Assembly: GCA_947364395.1 (NCBI GenBank)
Contig: CANASS010000031.1
Span: 1-25,712 of the forward strand
DNA: 25,712 bases
Direction: 5' to 3'
From: an uncultured bacterium
GTDB taxonomy: Bacteria; Bacillota; Clostridia; Oscillospirales; Oscillospiraceae
The notes under the pieces were generated by a model. That model was not told where the DNA came from. It saw only the letters and a program-made list of their open reading frames with translations, and did no database searches. Both the position numbers and the translations under genes were made by a program. Below, in pieces: positions 7,045 through 15,500 of the stretch. The number at the start of each line of letters is the position of its first letter. The first letter of the stretch is position 1.

Positions 7045-7404
7045 ATGAGCGCTTTCATCGAGGGCGTGGGCACCACCCCCGCCGCCGCCGGCATCACCGG
7101 CGTCACCAATACCATCCAGAAGATCGCCCCTCCCCTCCGCCCCACCCAGGAGGAGGAAGCCACCACCCTGGACCAGGTCAAGGACAGCAGCTTCGGCGGC
7201 CTGTTCAAGGAGCTGATTCAGGACGTGAAGGACACCGACGCGGAGTTCACCCAGAATCAATACCTGCTCTCCACCGGCCAGCTGGACAATCCTGTCCAGG
7301 TGGGCATTTCCGCCTATAAGGCCGAAATCGCGCTGGACCTGCTGATCCAGCTGCGCAACCGGGCGCTGGACGCGTACAACGAGCTGAAGAACATGAGCGT
7401 GTAA
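7045..7404 (+). CDS. fliE: Flagellar MS ring-rod junction protein FliE
   Basis: A 119-residue protein matching FliE, the adaptor between the MS ring and rod. The C-terminal half carries the family pattern (YLLSTGQLDNPVQVGISAYK, then LDLLIQLRNRALDAYNEL). The N-terminal 35 residues are low in complexity. AAAGGAG (about 7028-7034) precedes the ATG. Position between flgC and fliF is the standard one. Confidence 0.93.
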   Translation: MSAFIEGVGTTPAAAGITGVTNTIQKIAPPLRPTQEEEATTLDQVKDSSFGGLFKELIQDVKDTDAEFTQNQYLLSTGQLDNPVQVGISAYKAEIALDLLIQLRNRALDAYNELKNMSV

Positions 7405-7448
7405 CGCGCCAATAAAGGAACATACGCGGAGAGCGGGGTCGATGGCAC

Positions 7449-9218
7449 TTGAACAAGGAAAAGCTGAAGGGTTACCTGGATAAAACAAAGGAAACCCTTG
7501 GTAAGGTTTCCAAAAAAATATGGATTTTAATTGGCGTGATTCTGGCCGTGCTGGTGATCGGCGTGGTGGTGTTTCTCAACACCCGCCCCTATTCCCCGCT
7601 GATCTCCGGGGCCAGCGACGACGAGACCAGCACCGTCATCTCCTGGCTGGGCGAGCAGGGGATCAAGGATTACAAGATGGACGGTCCGGGCACCATCCTG
7701 GTGCCCTCGGACCAGGCCACCGCGCTGAAAACCCGGCTGCTCCAGGAGCAGTATACCAACTCCAACTCCCCCTGGCAGGGCTACTTTGAACGGGTGGGCG
7801 CCCTGTCCACCATGAAGGACCGGGAAGTGGCCGCCCTGGACGCCCTGACCCAGCAGCTCGAGGACATGATCCGGGGCTTTGACAACGTGCGGGACGCGGA
7901 AGTGGTCATCAACACCGGCGAGGACCACCGCTATGTGCTGGACACCAACAATGTCGTCAACGCCTCCGCCACCGTGTCCCTCACCATGGAGCAGGGCAAG
8001 CTGCTCACCGCCGAGCAGGCCCAGGCCATCCGCTACCTGATCGCCAAGGGCGTGGCGGGGCTGAACGTGTCCGAGGTGTCCATCAGCGACAAGAAGGGCA
8101 ACATTTATGACGGCCTGACCACCGGCGGCACCGCCGACTCGGTGGATTCTACCGCTCTGGCCCTCCAGACCGAACAGTGGTGGGCCAATCAGATCCGCTC
8201 CCAGATCGAGCAGCAACTGTACAAAATGTACTTAGAGGAAAACGTGGCCGTCAGCGTCCGCTGCACCGTGGAGCTGGGCAATAAGACCACCAACGACTAT
8301 CAGGTCCACCTGCCTGAGTTCGCTCAGGACGGCTCCACCAACGGCGCGGGCATCATCGGCAAGCGGTACTACCAGTACCAGGTTCGGGTGGGCGACGACG
8401 TGGCCGCCGGCGGCCTGGTGGGCACCCCCTCCAACGCCGACCTGCCCACCTATGTAGAGGAGGGCGAGTCCCTGGCCGACGCCCTGGCCCGGCTGGTGGG
8501 CGAGGGCAACATTGAGTACGACAACCCCAAGACCCAGACCACCATGATTATCACCGCCGCCACCCTGAAGGATGTCACCGTGTCGGTGTCTATCAACACC
8601 GAGCCGGAGAGCGGCCCCATCAGTGTGGACGAGGAGCGGATGATCCACCACGTGGCCGCCGCCGCCGGCATCCAGGCTCCCCTGGAGCTGCCCGATGGCG
8701 TCACCGAGGCGGACTATCTGGCCCGGCACATTTCCGTGATGGGCACGCCCTTCGTCAAGCCGGTCCTGCCCACTCCCGAGCTCACCTTCCTGGAGACCCT
8801 CAACGCCATGGGCATCCCCACTTGGGTGCTGTTCGCGGCCATCGGCGGGCTGCTGCTGTTCGTCATTATCCTGGTGACCGTCATCCTGCTGGTCCGCCGG
8901 GGCAAGAAGAAGAAGCAGGAGGAGGAGCAGAGGGCTGTGGAGGAGCTGCTGTCCACCGCCATGCCCGGCCAGACCGTGGTTATGGGCGCGGACGGACAGC
9001 CCGTCACCGTCACCATCGGCCCGGACGGACAGCCTGTGGAAACGCCGGTCCAGCTGGACGAGGACGGCAACCCGGTGACCGGCGCGGACGTGATGGACCT
9101 GCACACCGAGCGCAGCATGGAGCTGCGCCAGAACATTCGAGATTATGTGGACGAAAACATGGAAGTCGCGGCCCTGCTGCTCAAGAGCTGGCTAAAGGAG
9201 GATGTGGACAATGGCTGA
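7449..9218 (+). CDS. fliF: Flagellar MS-ring protein FliF
   Basis: A 589-residue inner-membrane protein forming the MS ring, base of the motor and housing of the export gate. Membrane helices lie at about residues 24-43 and 456-482, enclosing ring-building domains that begin with RPYSPLISG and include the conserved ALDALTQQLEDMIRGFDNVRDAEVVIN-type region (around 135-160). The cytoplasmic C-terminus (ELRQNIRDYVDENMEVAALL, LLKSWLKED) is the FliG-binding tail. It starts with TTG; an ATG seven bases upstream is in another frame. A Gly/Pro/Val-rich segment (about 505-545) before the tail slightly lengthens the protein. The last eight bases overlap fliG. Confidence 0.95.
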   Translation: MNKEKLKGYLDKTKETLGKVSKKIWILIGVILAVLVIGVVVFLNTRPYSPLISGASDDETSTVISWLGEQGIKDYKMDGPGTILVPSDQATALKTRLLQEQYTNSNSPWQGYFERVGALSTMKDREVAALDALTQQLEDMIRGFDNVRDAEVVINTGEDHRYVLDTNNVVNASATVSLTMEQGKLLTAEQAQAIRYLIAKGVAGLNVSEVSISDKKGNIYDGLTTGGTADSVDSTALALQTEQWWANQIRSQIEQQLYKMYLEENVAVSVRCTVELGNKTTNDYQVHLPEFAQDGSTNGAGIIGKRYYQYQVRVGDDVAAGGLVGTPSNADLPTYVEEGESLADALARLVGEGNIEYDNPKTQTTMIITAATLKDVTVSVSINTEPESGPISVDEERMIHHVAAAAGIQAPLELPDGVTEADYLARHISVMGTPFVKPVLPTPELTFLETLNAMGIPTWVLFAAIGGLLLFVIILVTVILLVRRGKKKKQEEEQRAVEELLSTAMPGQTVVMGADGQPVTVTIGPDGQPVETPVQLDEDGNPVTGADVMDLHTERSMELRQNIRDYVDENMEVAALLLKSWLKEDVDNG

Positions 9219-10296
9219 CGTTGCCGTGGCCGAACAGAAGGCGGCTGCCCCCGCCGCGCCGGCCGCTCCCCCGGCCCGCAAGAAGCTTGAAAACGAGATC
9301 CCGCTCACCGGCGCACAGCGGGCGGCCACCGTCATCATCGCCCTGGGCGTGGAGCGGGCCTCCGCCCTGTACAAGCACATGGAGCCCGACGACGTGGAGC
9401 AGCTCACCCTGGAGGTCGCCAAGATGGGCTTCCTGGGCTCGGAGCAGACCGAGGCGATCCTATACGAGTTCTACCAGCTGTGCCGCACCAACCGGGCGGT
9501 CACCGAGGGCGGCCTGGAGTATGCCCGGACGGTGCTGGAGAAGGCCTACGGCGCCGAGGCGGCCAACGAGTTGCTGGGCAAGGTGACCAAGTCCCTCCAG
9601 AACCGCAACTTCTCCTTCATGGAGAAGGCGGACGAGACCTCCATGTTCTCCGCGCTGCAAAACGAGCGCCCCCAGACCATCGCCCTGGTGCTGTCCTACG
9701 TGGAGCCCAACAAGGCCGCCGGGGTCATCTCCCGGCTGGACGAAAAGCGGCAGGTCCAGGTGGTGGAGAGCATGGCCAAAATCGAGAGCGTGTCCCCCGT
9801 GGCCGTCAAGATCATCGAGGCGGAGATGCGCAAGAAGTTCTCCAGCATCGTCACCAACGCCAACGTGAAGGTGGGCGGCATTGACTACGTGGCCGACGTG
9901 ATGAACAATTTGGACCGCACCAGCGAGAAAAACATCTTCGACGGCCTGTCCTCCTACGATCAGGAACTGGCCGACGAGATCCGCAAGCGGATGTTCGTCT
10001 TTGAGGACATCATCACCATGGACGACCGGTCCGTCCAGCGCTTCGTCCGGGACTGCGACCCCAGAGACCTGGTGCTTGCCCTCAAGACCGCCAACGAGGA
10101 CGTGGCCAAGAAGCTGCTCAGCAACATGTCCACCCGTATGGCCCAGAACATCAGGGACGACCTGGAGATCACCACCAACGTCAAGCTCAAGGATGTGGAG
10201 GACGCCCAGCAGCGCATTGTGGATATCATCCGCGATCTGGAAGAGAAGAACGAAATCGTGATCGCCAAGGGTGGAAAGGACGATATCATTGCCTAA
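9211..10296 (+). CDS. fliG: Flagellar motor switch protein FliG
   Basis: A 361-residue rotor protein that links the MS ring to FliM and contacts MotA. ATG 9211 has AAAGGAGG nine bases upstream, lying inside the end of fliF. An Ala/Pro-rich N-terminal extension (about 25 residues) precedes the FliF-binding domain (LTGAQRAATVIIALG). The middle domain contains RPQTIALVLSYVEP (from about residue 152), a variant of the usual EHPQTIA motif. The torque-generating C-terminal domain has the charged helix RSVQRFVRDCDPRDLVLALK. The gene overlaps fliF and fliH by eight bases each. Confidence 0.96.
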   Translation: MADVAVAEQKAAAPAAPAAPPARKKLENEIPLTGAQRAATVIIALGVERASALYKHMEPDDVEQLTLEVAKMGFLGSEQTEAILYEFYQLCRTNRAVTEGGLEYARTVLEKAYGAEAANELLGKVTKSLQNRNFSFMEKADETSMFSALQNERPQTIALVLSYVEPNKAAGVISRLDEKRQVQVVESMAKIESVSPVAVKIIEAEMRKKFSSIVTNANVKVGGIDYVADVMNNLDRTSEKNIFDGLSSYDQELADEIRKRMFVFEDIITMDDRSVQRFVRDCDPRDLVLALKTANEDVAKKLLSNMSTRMAQNIRDDLEITTNVKLKDVEDAQQRIVDIIRDLEEKNEIVIAKGGKDDIIA

Positions 10297-11218
10297 CGTA
10301 TTCAAAGCCTTCCTTTGGGGCGGAGGCAAGGAGGACGCAGAATCCAAGGTAAAGCCCTACCAGTTCCCCACTGCGGATGAGCTGGTGGTGGAGCCGGAGC
10401 CCGAGGAAGCGCCCGCCCTGGACCCGGACCTGTTCCCCTCCTTCGACGAGGAGGAGCCGGAGGCCGGCGGAGAGCCGCCGGAGGGCTTCGACGTGCTGGT
10501 GGCCGACGAGATCCAGGTGGAGGAGCCTGAGCCCGAACCGGAGCCGGAGGAAAACCCCATCAGCTTTGCCCAGCTTCAGGCGGAGGCCATTTTGGCCGAG
10601 GCCCGGCAGGATGCGGAGCGGATTTTGCAGCAGGCCCGGACCGACGCCGACAAGGAGGCGGAAAACGTCTTTGCCAAAGCCCGGGAGGAGGGCTATCAGG
10701 AGGGCTACGTGGCCGGAATGGCCCAGGCCTCCCTGGAGTCCAAGGCCGCCCGGGAGGAGCAGGCCAAGCGCCAGGAGGAGGAGGTCCACCGCTTTATGGA
10801 GCAGGCCGGCGTGGCCCTGGACCGCCAGATGGACCAGAGCGTGGACGACCTGCGGGACCTGGCCCTGGCCGTGGCGGAAAAGGTGGTGTGCGTCAGCCTG
10901 AAGAGCAGCGCCGATGTCATCAGCCGGATGATCCAGACCGCCATTGATAAGCGGAAAAAAAAGGAATGGGTGCACATATACATATCTGAGTGCGACGCCA
11001 AGCGGCTCACCCAGATTCCCGCCTCCCTGTCCGCCGCCCTCAGCGCCCTGTCCGACCGGGTGCGCATCATCCCCATGTCCGACGACGAGTCGGGCACCTG
11101 CATCATCGAAATGCCCGACGAAATCGTGGACGCCAGCACCTCCACCCAGCTGAACAACCTGCGGACCATCCTCATGGACACCGCTAACAGCGCGTCGGGT
11201 ATCAACCTCTTTCACTGA
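10289..11218 (+). CDS. fliH: Flagellar export ATPase regulator FliH
   Basis: About 309 residues. FliH is the peripheral stalk of the flagellar export ATPase. TTG 10289, inside the end of fliG, has GGAAAGGA eight bases upstream and gives LPNVFKAFLWGG; GTG 10271 is a less likely start. Residues about 30-95 are strongly acidic and Pro/Glu-rich. A helical section follows (LQAEAILAEARQDAERIL, then AREEGYQEGYVAGM), which is diagnostic, and then the C-terminal V/F-ATPase E-subunit-like domain that binds FliI. The acidic N-terminus is longer than in many homologues. Confidence 0.88.
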   Translation: MPNVFKAFLWGGGKEDAESKVKPYQFPTADELVVEPEPEEAPALDPDLFPSFDEEEPEAGGEPPEGFDVLVADEIQVEEPEPEPEPEENPISFAQLQAEAILAEARQDAERILQQARTDADKEAENVFAKAREEGYQEGYVAGMAQASLESKAAREEQAKRQEEEVHRFMEQAGVALDRQMDQSVDDLRDLALAVAEKVVCVSLKSSADVISRMIQTAIDKRKKKEWVHIYISECDAKRLTQIPASLSAALSALSDRVRIIPMSDDESGTCIIEMPDEIVDASTSTQLNNLRTILMDTANSASGINLFH

Positions 11219-11229
11219 TTATCACCGCC

Positions 11230-11258
11230 GCCCGCACTCTCCCAGGCCGGGAGCGGGC
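11230..11258 (+). other. Intergenic hairpin between fliH and fliI
   Basis: GCCCG (11230-11234) and CTCCC (11239-11243) pair with GGGAG (11249-11253) and CGGGC (11254-11258), with a four-base bulge and five-base loop. There is no U-rich tail, so it is not an obvious terminator; mRNA processing or stability is possible. Confidence 0.35.
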
Positions 11259-11289
11259 CGCGCCGCACAGGCCGTTGGAGTGGATGAAC

Positions 11290-12600
11290 ATGCCTTCCGT
11301 ATTTCAGCAGATGACCCGTCAGGTCTACAACGCGGAGCCCTACAGCCTGACGGGAAAAATTGAAAATATCGTGGGCATGTCCATCGAGGCCAGCGGCGGC
11401 CGGGCCGCCGTGGGCGACATCTGCCGCATCTACAACGGCGACTCCGGCGGGCAGGTCACCGCCGAGGTGGTGGGCTTCAAAAACGACCGCATCCTGCTCA
11501 TGCCCTACTCGGACATGAGCGGCATTTCGGCGGGCAACTTTGTGCGCAACACCGGACGCCAGCTCACCCTTCAGGTGGGCGAGTTCCTCCGGGGCCGTAT
11601 TATCAACGCCCTGGGCCAGCCCATCGACGGCAAGGGCCCCTTTGACGGAGGCACCTCCTACTGCGTGGGCGGCGGTTACATAAACCCCCTTCAGCGCCCC
11701 CCCATCCGGGAGCGCATCCAGTTCGGGGTGAAGGCCATCGACGGCATGATTACCATCGGCAAGGGCCAGCGTATCGGCATATTCGCCGGGTCCGGCGTGG
11801 GCAAGTCCACTTTGATGGGCATGATCGCCAAGAACGTCACCGCTGACATCAACGTCATCGCCCTGGTGGGCGAACGCGGCCGTGAGGTTCTGGAGTTCGT
11901 GGAAAAGGACCTGGGCCCGGAGGGCATGAAGCGGTCCATCCTGGTGGTGGCCACCTCCGACCAGCCCGCCATGCTGCGGATGCGGTGCCCCTCGGTGGCC
12001 ACCGGCATCGCGGAGTATTTCCGGGATCAGGGCTACGACGTGCTTTTGATGATGGACTCCCTCACCCGTTTCGCCATGGCCCAGCGGGAAATCGGGCTGG
12101 CCATCGGCGAGCCCCCGGTGTCCCGGGGGTACACCCCCTCCATGTACGCGGAAATGCCCAAGCTGCTGGAGCGCAGCGGCAATTTCGCCCGGGGCTCCAT
12201 CACCGGGGTGTACACCGTGCTGGTGGAGGGCGACGATACCAACGAGCCCATCGCCGACACCGTCCGCGGCATCCTGGACGGCCACATTGTACTCTCCCGG
12301 CAGCTGGCCAACTCCAACCACTACCCCGCCATCGACGTGTCCGCCAGCATCTCCCGTCTGATGGTGGAAATCGTCCCCCCGGAGCACCGCCAGCTGGCCT
12401 CCCGCATACGAGATATTATGAGCGTCTATGAGAAGAACGCCGACCTGGTGGCCATCGGGGCCTACAAGCCGGGCACCAACCGGAAGCTGGACTTCGCCAT
12501 GTCCAAAATCGACGCGGTGAACGACTTCCTCACCCAGGACGTGAACGAGGCCTTCTCCTATGACCAGTGCGTGGCCGAGATGGCAAAAATCCTTCAATAA
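11290..12600 (+). CDS. fliI: Flagellum-specific export ATPase FliI
   Basis: A 436-residue F1-beta-like ATPase that energises unloading of flagellar cargo. Walker A is AGSGVGKST (Lys172), Walker B is VLLMMDSLTRFAMAQ, and the diagnostic type III ATPase motif GLAIGEPPVSRGYTPS follows. The N-terminal hexamerisation barrel and C-terminal helical domain are complete. ATG 11290 has GGAG nine bases upstream; ATG 11284 lies too close to it. It works with FliH and FliJ, encoded on either side. Confidence 0.96.
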   Translation: MPSVFQQMTRQVYNAEPYSLTGKIENIVGMSIEASGGRAAVGDICRIYNGDSGGQVTAEVVGFKNDRILLMPYSDMSGISAGNFVRNTGRQLTLQVGEFLRGRIINALGQPIDGKGPFDGGTSYCVGGGYINPLQRPPIRERIQFGVKAIDGMITIGKGQRIGIFAGSGVGKSTLMGMIAKNVTADINVIALVGERGREVLEFVEKDLGPEGMKRSILVVATSDQPAMLRMRCPSVATGIAEYFRDQGYDVLLMMDSLTRFAMAQREIGLAIGEPPVSRGYTPSMYAEMPKLLERSGNFARGSITGVYTVLVEGDDTNEPIADTVRGILDGHIVLSRQLANSNHYPAIDVSASISRLMVEIVPPEHRQLASRIRDIMSVYEKNADLVAIGAYKPGTNRKLDFAMSKIDAVNDFLTQDVNEAFSYDQCVAEMAKILQ

Positions 12601-12626
12601 CCTTATATATTGAGGTGCACAGATAG

Positions 12627-13079
12627 ATGAAGAAGTTCAAATTCTCCCTGGACTCGGTGCTGTCCTACAAGCAGCAGGTGCTGGAGTCCCTTCAAGGCGA
12701 GCACGCCGTGATCCTGGCCCAGGTCCGGGAACAGGAGGGCGTATTGGAGCGGACCTGGCAGGATTACCGGGACTGCGACGCGGAGTACCGCCAGCGCAAG
12801 GCGGAGGGCATCACCATCACCGACGCCATGGTCTACCAGAACGGCCTGCGGGTGCTGGAGCGGGACATCCAGCGGGAGAGCGACAGGCTGGAGGAGCTGA
12901 AGAAGCAGGAGGAGGCTAAGCGCCAGGAAGTGGTGGACGCCAAAATCGACACCTCCTCCATCGAGAAGCTGAAAGAAAAAAAGCTGGACCTCTACAACAA
13001 GGAAGCCGCCAAAAACGAGGAGGTCCTTATCGACGAGTTCGTCAGCTCCGCCCGGGCCCGGGCCGGCATTGGGGCGTAA
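12627..13079 (+). CDS. fliJ: Flagellar export chaperone FliJ
   Basis: A 150-residue, highly charged, almost entirely alpha-helical (coiled-coil) protein, opening KKFKFSLDSVLSYKQQVLE as FliJ does. FliJ is the central stalk of the FliI ring and an escort for export chaperones. GAGGTG lies about eleven bases before the ATG. Position directly after fliI supports the call. A ylxF/motE-like gene, which follows fliJ in Bacillus, is not present before fliK. Confidence 0.88.
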   Translation: MKKFKFSLDSVLSYKQQVLESLQGEHAVILAQVREQEGVLERTWQDYRDCDAEYRQRKAEGITITDAMVYQNGLRVLERDIQRESDRLEELKKQEEAKRQEVVDAKIDTSSIEKLKEKKLDLYNKEAAKNEEVLIDEFVSSARARAGIGA

Positions 13080-13162
13080 CCGCCCGATCCCAACCCTATC
13101 CAATTCGGCGTATGTTCCCGCCGTTTGGAAATAGATATCTCATTTAAGGAGGTGTAAGAAAG

Positions 13163-14272
13163 ATGGAACAGACAAACATGGTCATGGCGATATACCAGAC
13201 CATGGCCGCCCAGGGGATGCTGCCCAAGACGGGCAAGACCGGCGACAAGTCCGGCGATTTCCAAAAGCTGCTGGACCAGAAGTCCCAGCCCGCCAAGAAC
13301 GACGCCCCCGCCCAGGAGAAGCCCAAGGTTGATGGCACGACCGCCGAGAACGAGGAAGCGTCTGTGAAGGAGGACCCTCTGGAGCAGGTCAAAAAGCTGG
13401 CTGAACAGGGCTACGTCATTTCACAGCCCAGCATTGCCGCGATGACCCTTGATGGCAAAACCTATGAGCCCGGCGAGTACGTGATAGCCTGGAAAGGCTC
13501 TGACGTGCAGTTTATCCCTGTCACCGGCCTGGACGAATCCCAGATGCGGCAGCTGCAGGAGCTGATTGATCCGGTGTACGAGATGGATGTCTCCGACCCC
13601 GAGGCCGACGCTTTGCTGGAGGCCACCGACCCCACCGCAGAGCACAGCCCCGCCGAGCTCCTGGAGATGGCCGTGAACCATCAGTCCGGCAAGGCCATGG
13701 AGCAGGCCGTGGAAGAGGCCAAGCCCCAGGGTAAGGATGAGGACACCCAGGTGGAGCTCATTGACGTGGAGCAGGGCCCCCGGCAGATCTTCCACGATGT
13801 GAAGGCCGCCCCCATCAAGGTGGCCGAGGCCCCCGAAATGGAGCAGCCCCAGAACGTGGCCCAGCAGATCGACGCCGGACTGGCTCAGGCCCTTCAAAAG
13901 GGCGAATCCCTGGTCCGCATCCAGCTGAACCCGGAGAATCTGGGCGAGGTCACGGTGGAGATCAGCCAGAGCGCTCAGGGCATCCTCAAGGTGGCCCTCA
14001 CCGCCAGCAGCGCCGACACCCGCAATCTTCTGGAACGCCACGCCGGCGACCTACAGGGGATGCTCAGCAACCGCACCGAGCAGAGCGTGGAGGTCAGCGT
14101 CCAGCGCCAGCAGGAGAGCCAGCAGGACCAGAACCAGCAGCACAGCTACGACGGCCACAACGGCCACGCCCAGGACGGCCAGGAGCGCCGCCAGCGCAGG
14201 GAGCACACCAGTTCTCAAGACTTCATGCAGCAGCTGCGGCTGGGCCTCATCCCCGACGACGGGGGAATCTGA
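13163..14272 (+). CDS. fliK: Flagellar hook-length control protein FliK
   Basis: A 369-residue secreted ruler protein. The N-terminal two thirds are poorly conserved and acidic. The C-terminal substrate-switch domain is recognisable (VRIQLNPENLGEVTVEI, then LKVALTASSADTRNLLE and LQGMLSNRTEQSVEV), the Flg_hook pattern that contacts FlhB. The tail after it is Gln/His/Arg-rich. A strong ribosome site AAGGAGGTG (13146-13154) precedes ATG 13163. The 83-base gap before it shows no clear promoter. Confidence 0.9.
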   Translation: MEQTNMVMAIYQTMAAQGMLPKTGKTGDKSGDFQKLLDQKSQPAKNDAPAQEKPKVDGTTAENEEASVKEDPLEQVKKLAEQGYVISQPSIAAMTLDGKTYEPGEYVIAWKGSDVQFIPVTGLDESQMRQLQELIDPVYEMDVSDPEADALLEATDPTAEHSPAELLEMAVNHQSGKAMEQAVEEAKPQGKDEDTQVELIDVEQGPRQIFHDVKAAPIKVAEAPEMEQPQNVAQQIDAGLAQALQKGESLVRIQLNPENLGEVTVEISQSAQGILKVALTASSADTRNLLERHAGDLQGMLSNRTEQSVEVSVQRQQESQQDQNQQHSYDGHNGHAQDGQERRQRREHTSSQDFMQQLRLGLIPDDGGI

Positions 14273-14293
14273 CGGAAAGGAGATTCATTCCAC

Positions 14294-14998
14294 ATGGCTA
14301 ACGACTATTCAATGGCTGACATTTCCACGATGCGCGCGCGTGCCGCTGCGGACTCGGCCAACTGGGCTATCAACAGCACCAGCCGCCCCAACAACGTCGA
14401 TTTGGACATGACCGACTTCCTCAAGCTGATGATCGTGCAGCTCCAGAGCCAGACCCTGGACGACAGCATGGACACCAGCGAGATGATGAACCAAATGGTC
14501 CAAATGCAGATGGTCACCGCCATCACCAACATGACCGAGACCAACATCATGACCTACGCCGGCTCCCTGGTGGGCAAAGAGGTTACCATCGGCATCGTCA
14601 ACGGCAACAAGCTGGAGGAGCGGTTGATTACCGTCATCGGCACCGGCACATACGACGGCCAGCAGGTCATTTTTGGCAGCGACGGCGAGACCTACGGCCT
14701 GAACCAGATCATGGCGGTGGGCAAACTTCCCCCCAAAGAGGAGACCGAAGAGCCCGGCGACGGCACCAACAAGCCCGGCGACGTGAATAAGCCCGATGGG
14801 GGCGACGGCGCCAGCAAGCCCGGCGACGTGGATAAACCCAGCGAGGGCGACGGCGCCAGCAAACCCGGCGACGTGGACAATCCCGATGGGAGCAGCGGCG
14901 TCGACAAGCCCGGCGGCAACACCGGCACGGAAAATAACCCCGACAAGCCTGACGGAGGCACTGAGGACACAGTCAATCCCTCGGAGGCCGTGGGGTAA
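14294..14998 (+). CDS. flgD: Flagellar hook capping protein FlgD with repetitive C-terminal tail
   Basis: A 234-residue hook cap, needed to polymerise FlgE. The N-terminal scaffold motif is clear (DMTDFLKLMIVQLQSQ around residues 38-53, then MNQMVQMQMVTAITNM), followed by the GSLVGKEVTIGIVNG segment. There is no full tudor/FnIII-like cap domain; after about residue 150 the protein becomes a Gly/Asp/Lys/Pro repeat tail (three 15-residue units, residues about 160-204) and a polar end. Bacillus FlgD is also short, but the tail is unusual. AAAGGAG lies eleven bases before the ATG. Confidence 0.87.
   Translation: MANDYSMADISTMRARAAADSANWAINSTSRPNNVDLDMTDFLKLMIVQLQSQTLDDSMDTSEMMNQMVQMQMVTAITNMTETNIMTYAGSLVGKEVTIGIVNGNKLEERLITVIGTGTYDGQQVIFGSDGETYGLNQIMAVGKLPPKEETEEPGDGTNKPGDVNKPDGGDGASKPGDVDKPSEGDGASKPGDVDNPDGSSGVDKPGGNTGTENNPDKPDGGTEDTVNPSEAVG
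14771..14905 (+). repeat. Three tandem 45-bp repeats in flgD
   Basis: Three in-frame units of exactly 45 bases (14771-14815, 14816-14860, 14861-14905), each encoding a 15-residue unit of the form KPGDVxKPxxGDGAS, followed by a partial fourth (KPGG). Third-position differences and a few substitutions separate the copies, so they are not very recent duplicates. Confidence 0.85.
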
Positions 14999-15017
14999 AA
15001 GCTGAGGTGACGACAAG

Positions 15018-15398
15018 ATGATCCAGCGCGTATCAGGCGTACAGCGCAGGGAAGCGCCGCAAGTCCAGATACAACAGCGCACGGCGGGAGGCGGCTTCGG
15101 AGCCATGCTCCAGCAGGAGCTGGCCAAAAGCGGGCAGGCTTCCCAGGGCGTGGCGTTCTCCAAACACGCCATCAGCCGGGCGCAGGAGCGGGGGATCGAG
15201 GTCACGCCGGACCTGATGGACCAGCTGGCGGGCAGCGTCATCCGGGCCCAGGCCAAGGGAGCCACCAACATCCTGGCCATGGACACCGAGAAGGCTTTTA
15301 TTATCAATGTCCCCAGCGCAAAGGTCATCACCGCGATCACCCAGGAAGAAATGAAAGAAAATGTCTTCACAAATATTGACGGCGCGGTCTTCCTGTAG
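15018..15398 (+). CDS. Flagellar operon protein of the TIGR02530 type
   Basis: A 126-residue protein whose core (FSKHAISRAQERGIEVTPDLM, followed by AVIRAQAKGATNILA-like and AFIINVPSAKVITAI segments) matches the small flagellar operon family usually found between flgD and flgE in Firmicutes. Its molecular role is not established; position suggests hook assembly. The C-terminal half is predicted to be alternating helix and strand, with no signal peptide or membrane segment. The N-terminal 35 residues are variable and Gln-rich. GAGGTGACG precedes the ATG. Confidence 0.82.
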   Translation: MIQRVSGVQRREAPQVQIQQRTAGGGFGAMLQQELAKSGQASQGVAFSKHAISRAQERGIEVTPDLMDQLAGSVIRAQAKGATNILAMDTEKAFIINVPSAKVITAITQEEMKENVFTNIDGAVFL

Positions 15399-15438
15399 TA
15401 CGATAAGCAGATGGCAGGACCGATTTTCGGATGCCTTC

Positions 15439-15463
15439 GGCCCGTGCCCTATTGACACGGGCC
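15439..15463 (+). other. Hairpin upstream of flgE
   Basis: A perfect 8-bp stem, GGCCCGTG (15439-15446) with CACGGGCC (15456-15463), and a 9-nt loop, lies 37 bases before flgE. No U-tract follows, so termination is unlikely. It could protect or process the mRNA of the abundant hook protein. Confidence 0.45.
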
Positions 15464-15500
15464 GGGACAGCGCCAAACCGAAAGGAGTAATCAGCAAGAC

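Noticed and set aside
6327..7208. 293-residue minus-strand reading frame covering the flgB-flgC gap and flgC
   Set aside because: Mostly antisense to flgC; the part over the gap is Arg/Leu-rich translation of GC-rich noncoding sequence.
13080..13162. Possible internal promoter before fliK
   Set aside because: AT-rich bases are present near 13128-13146 but no -35/-10 pair with proper spacing could be found.
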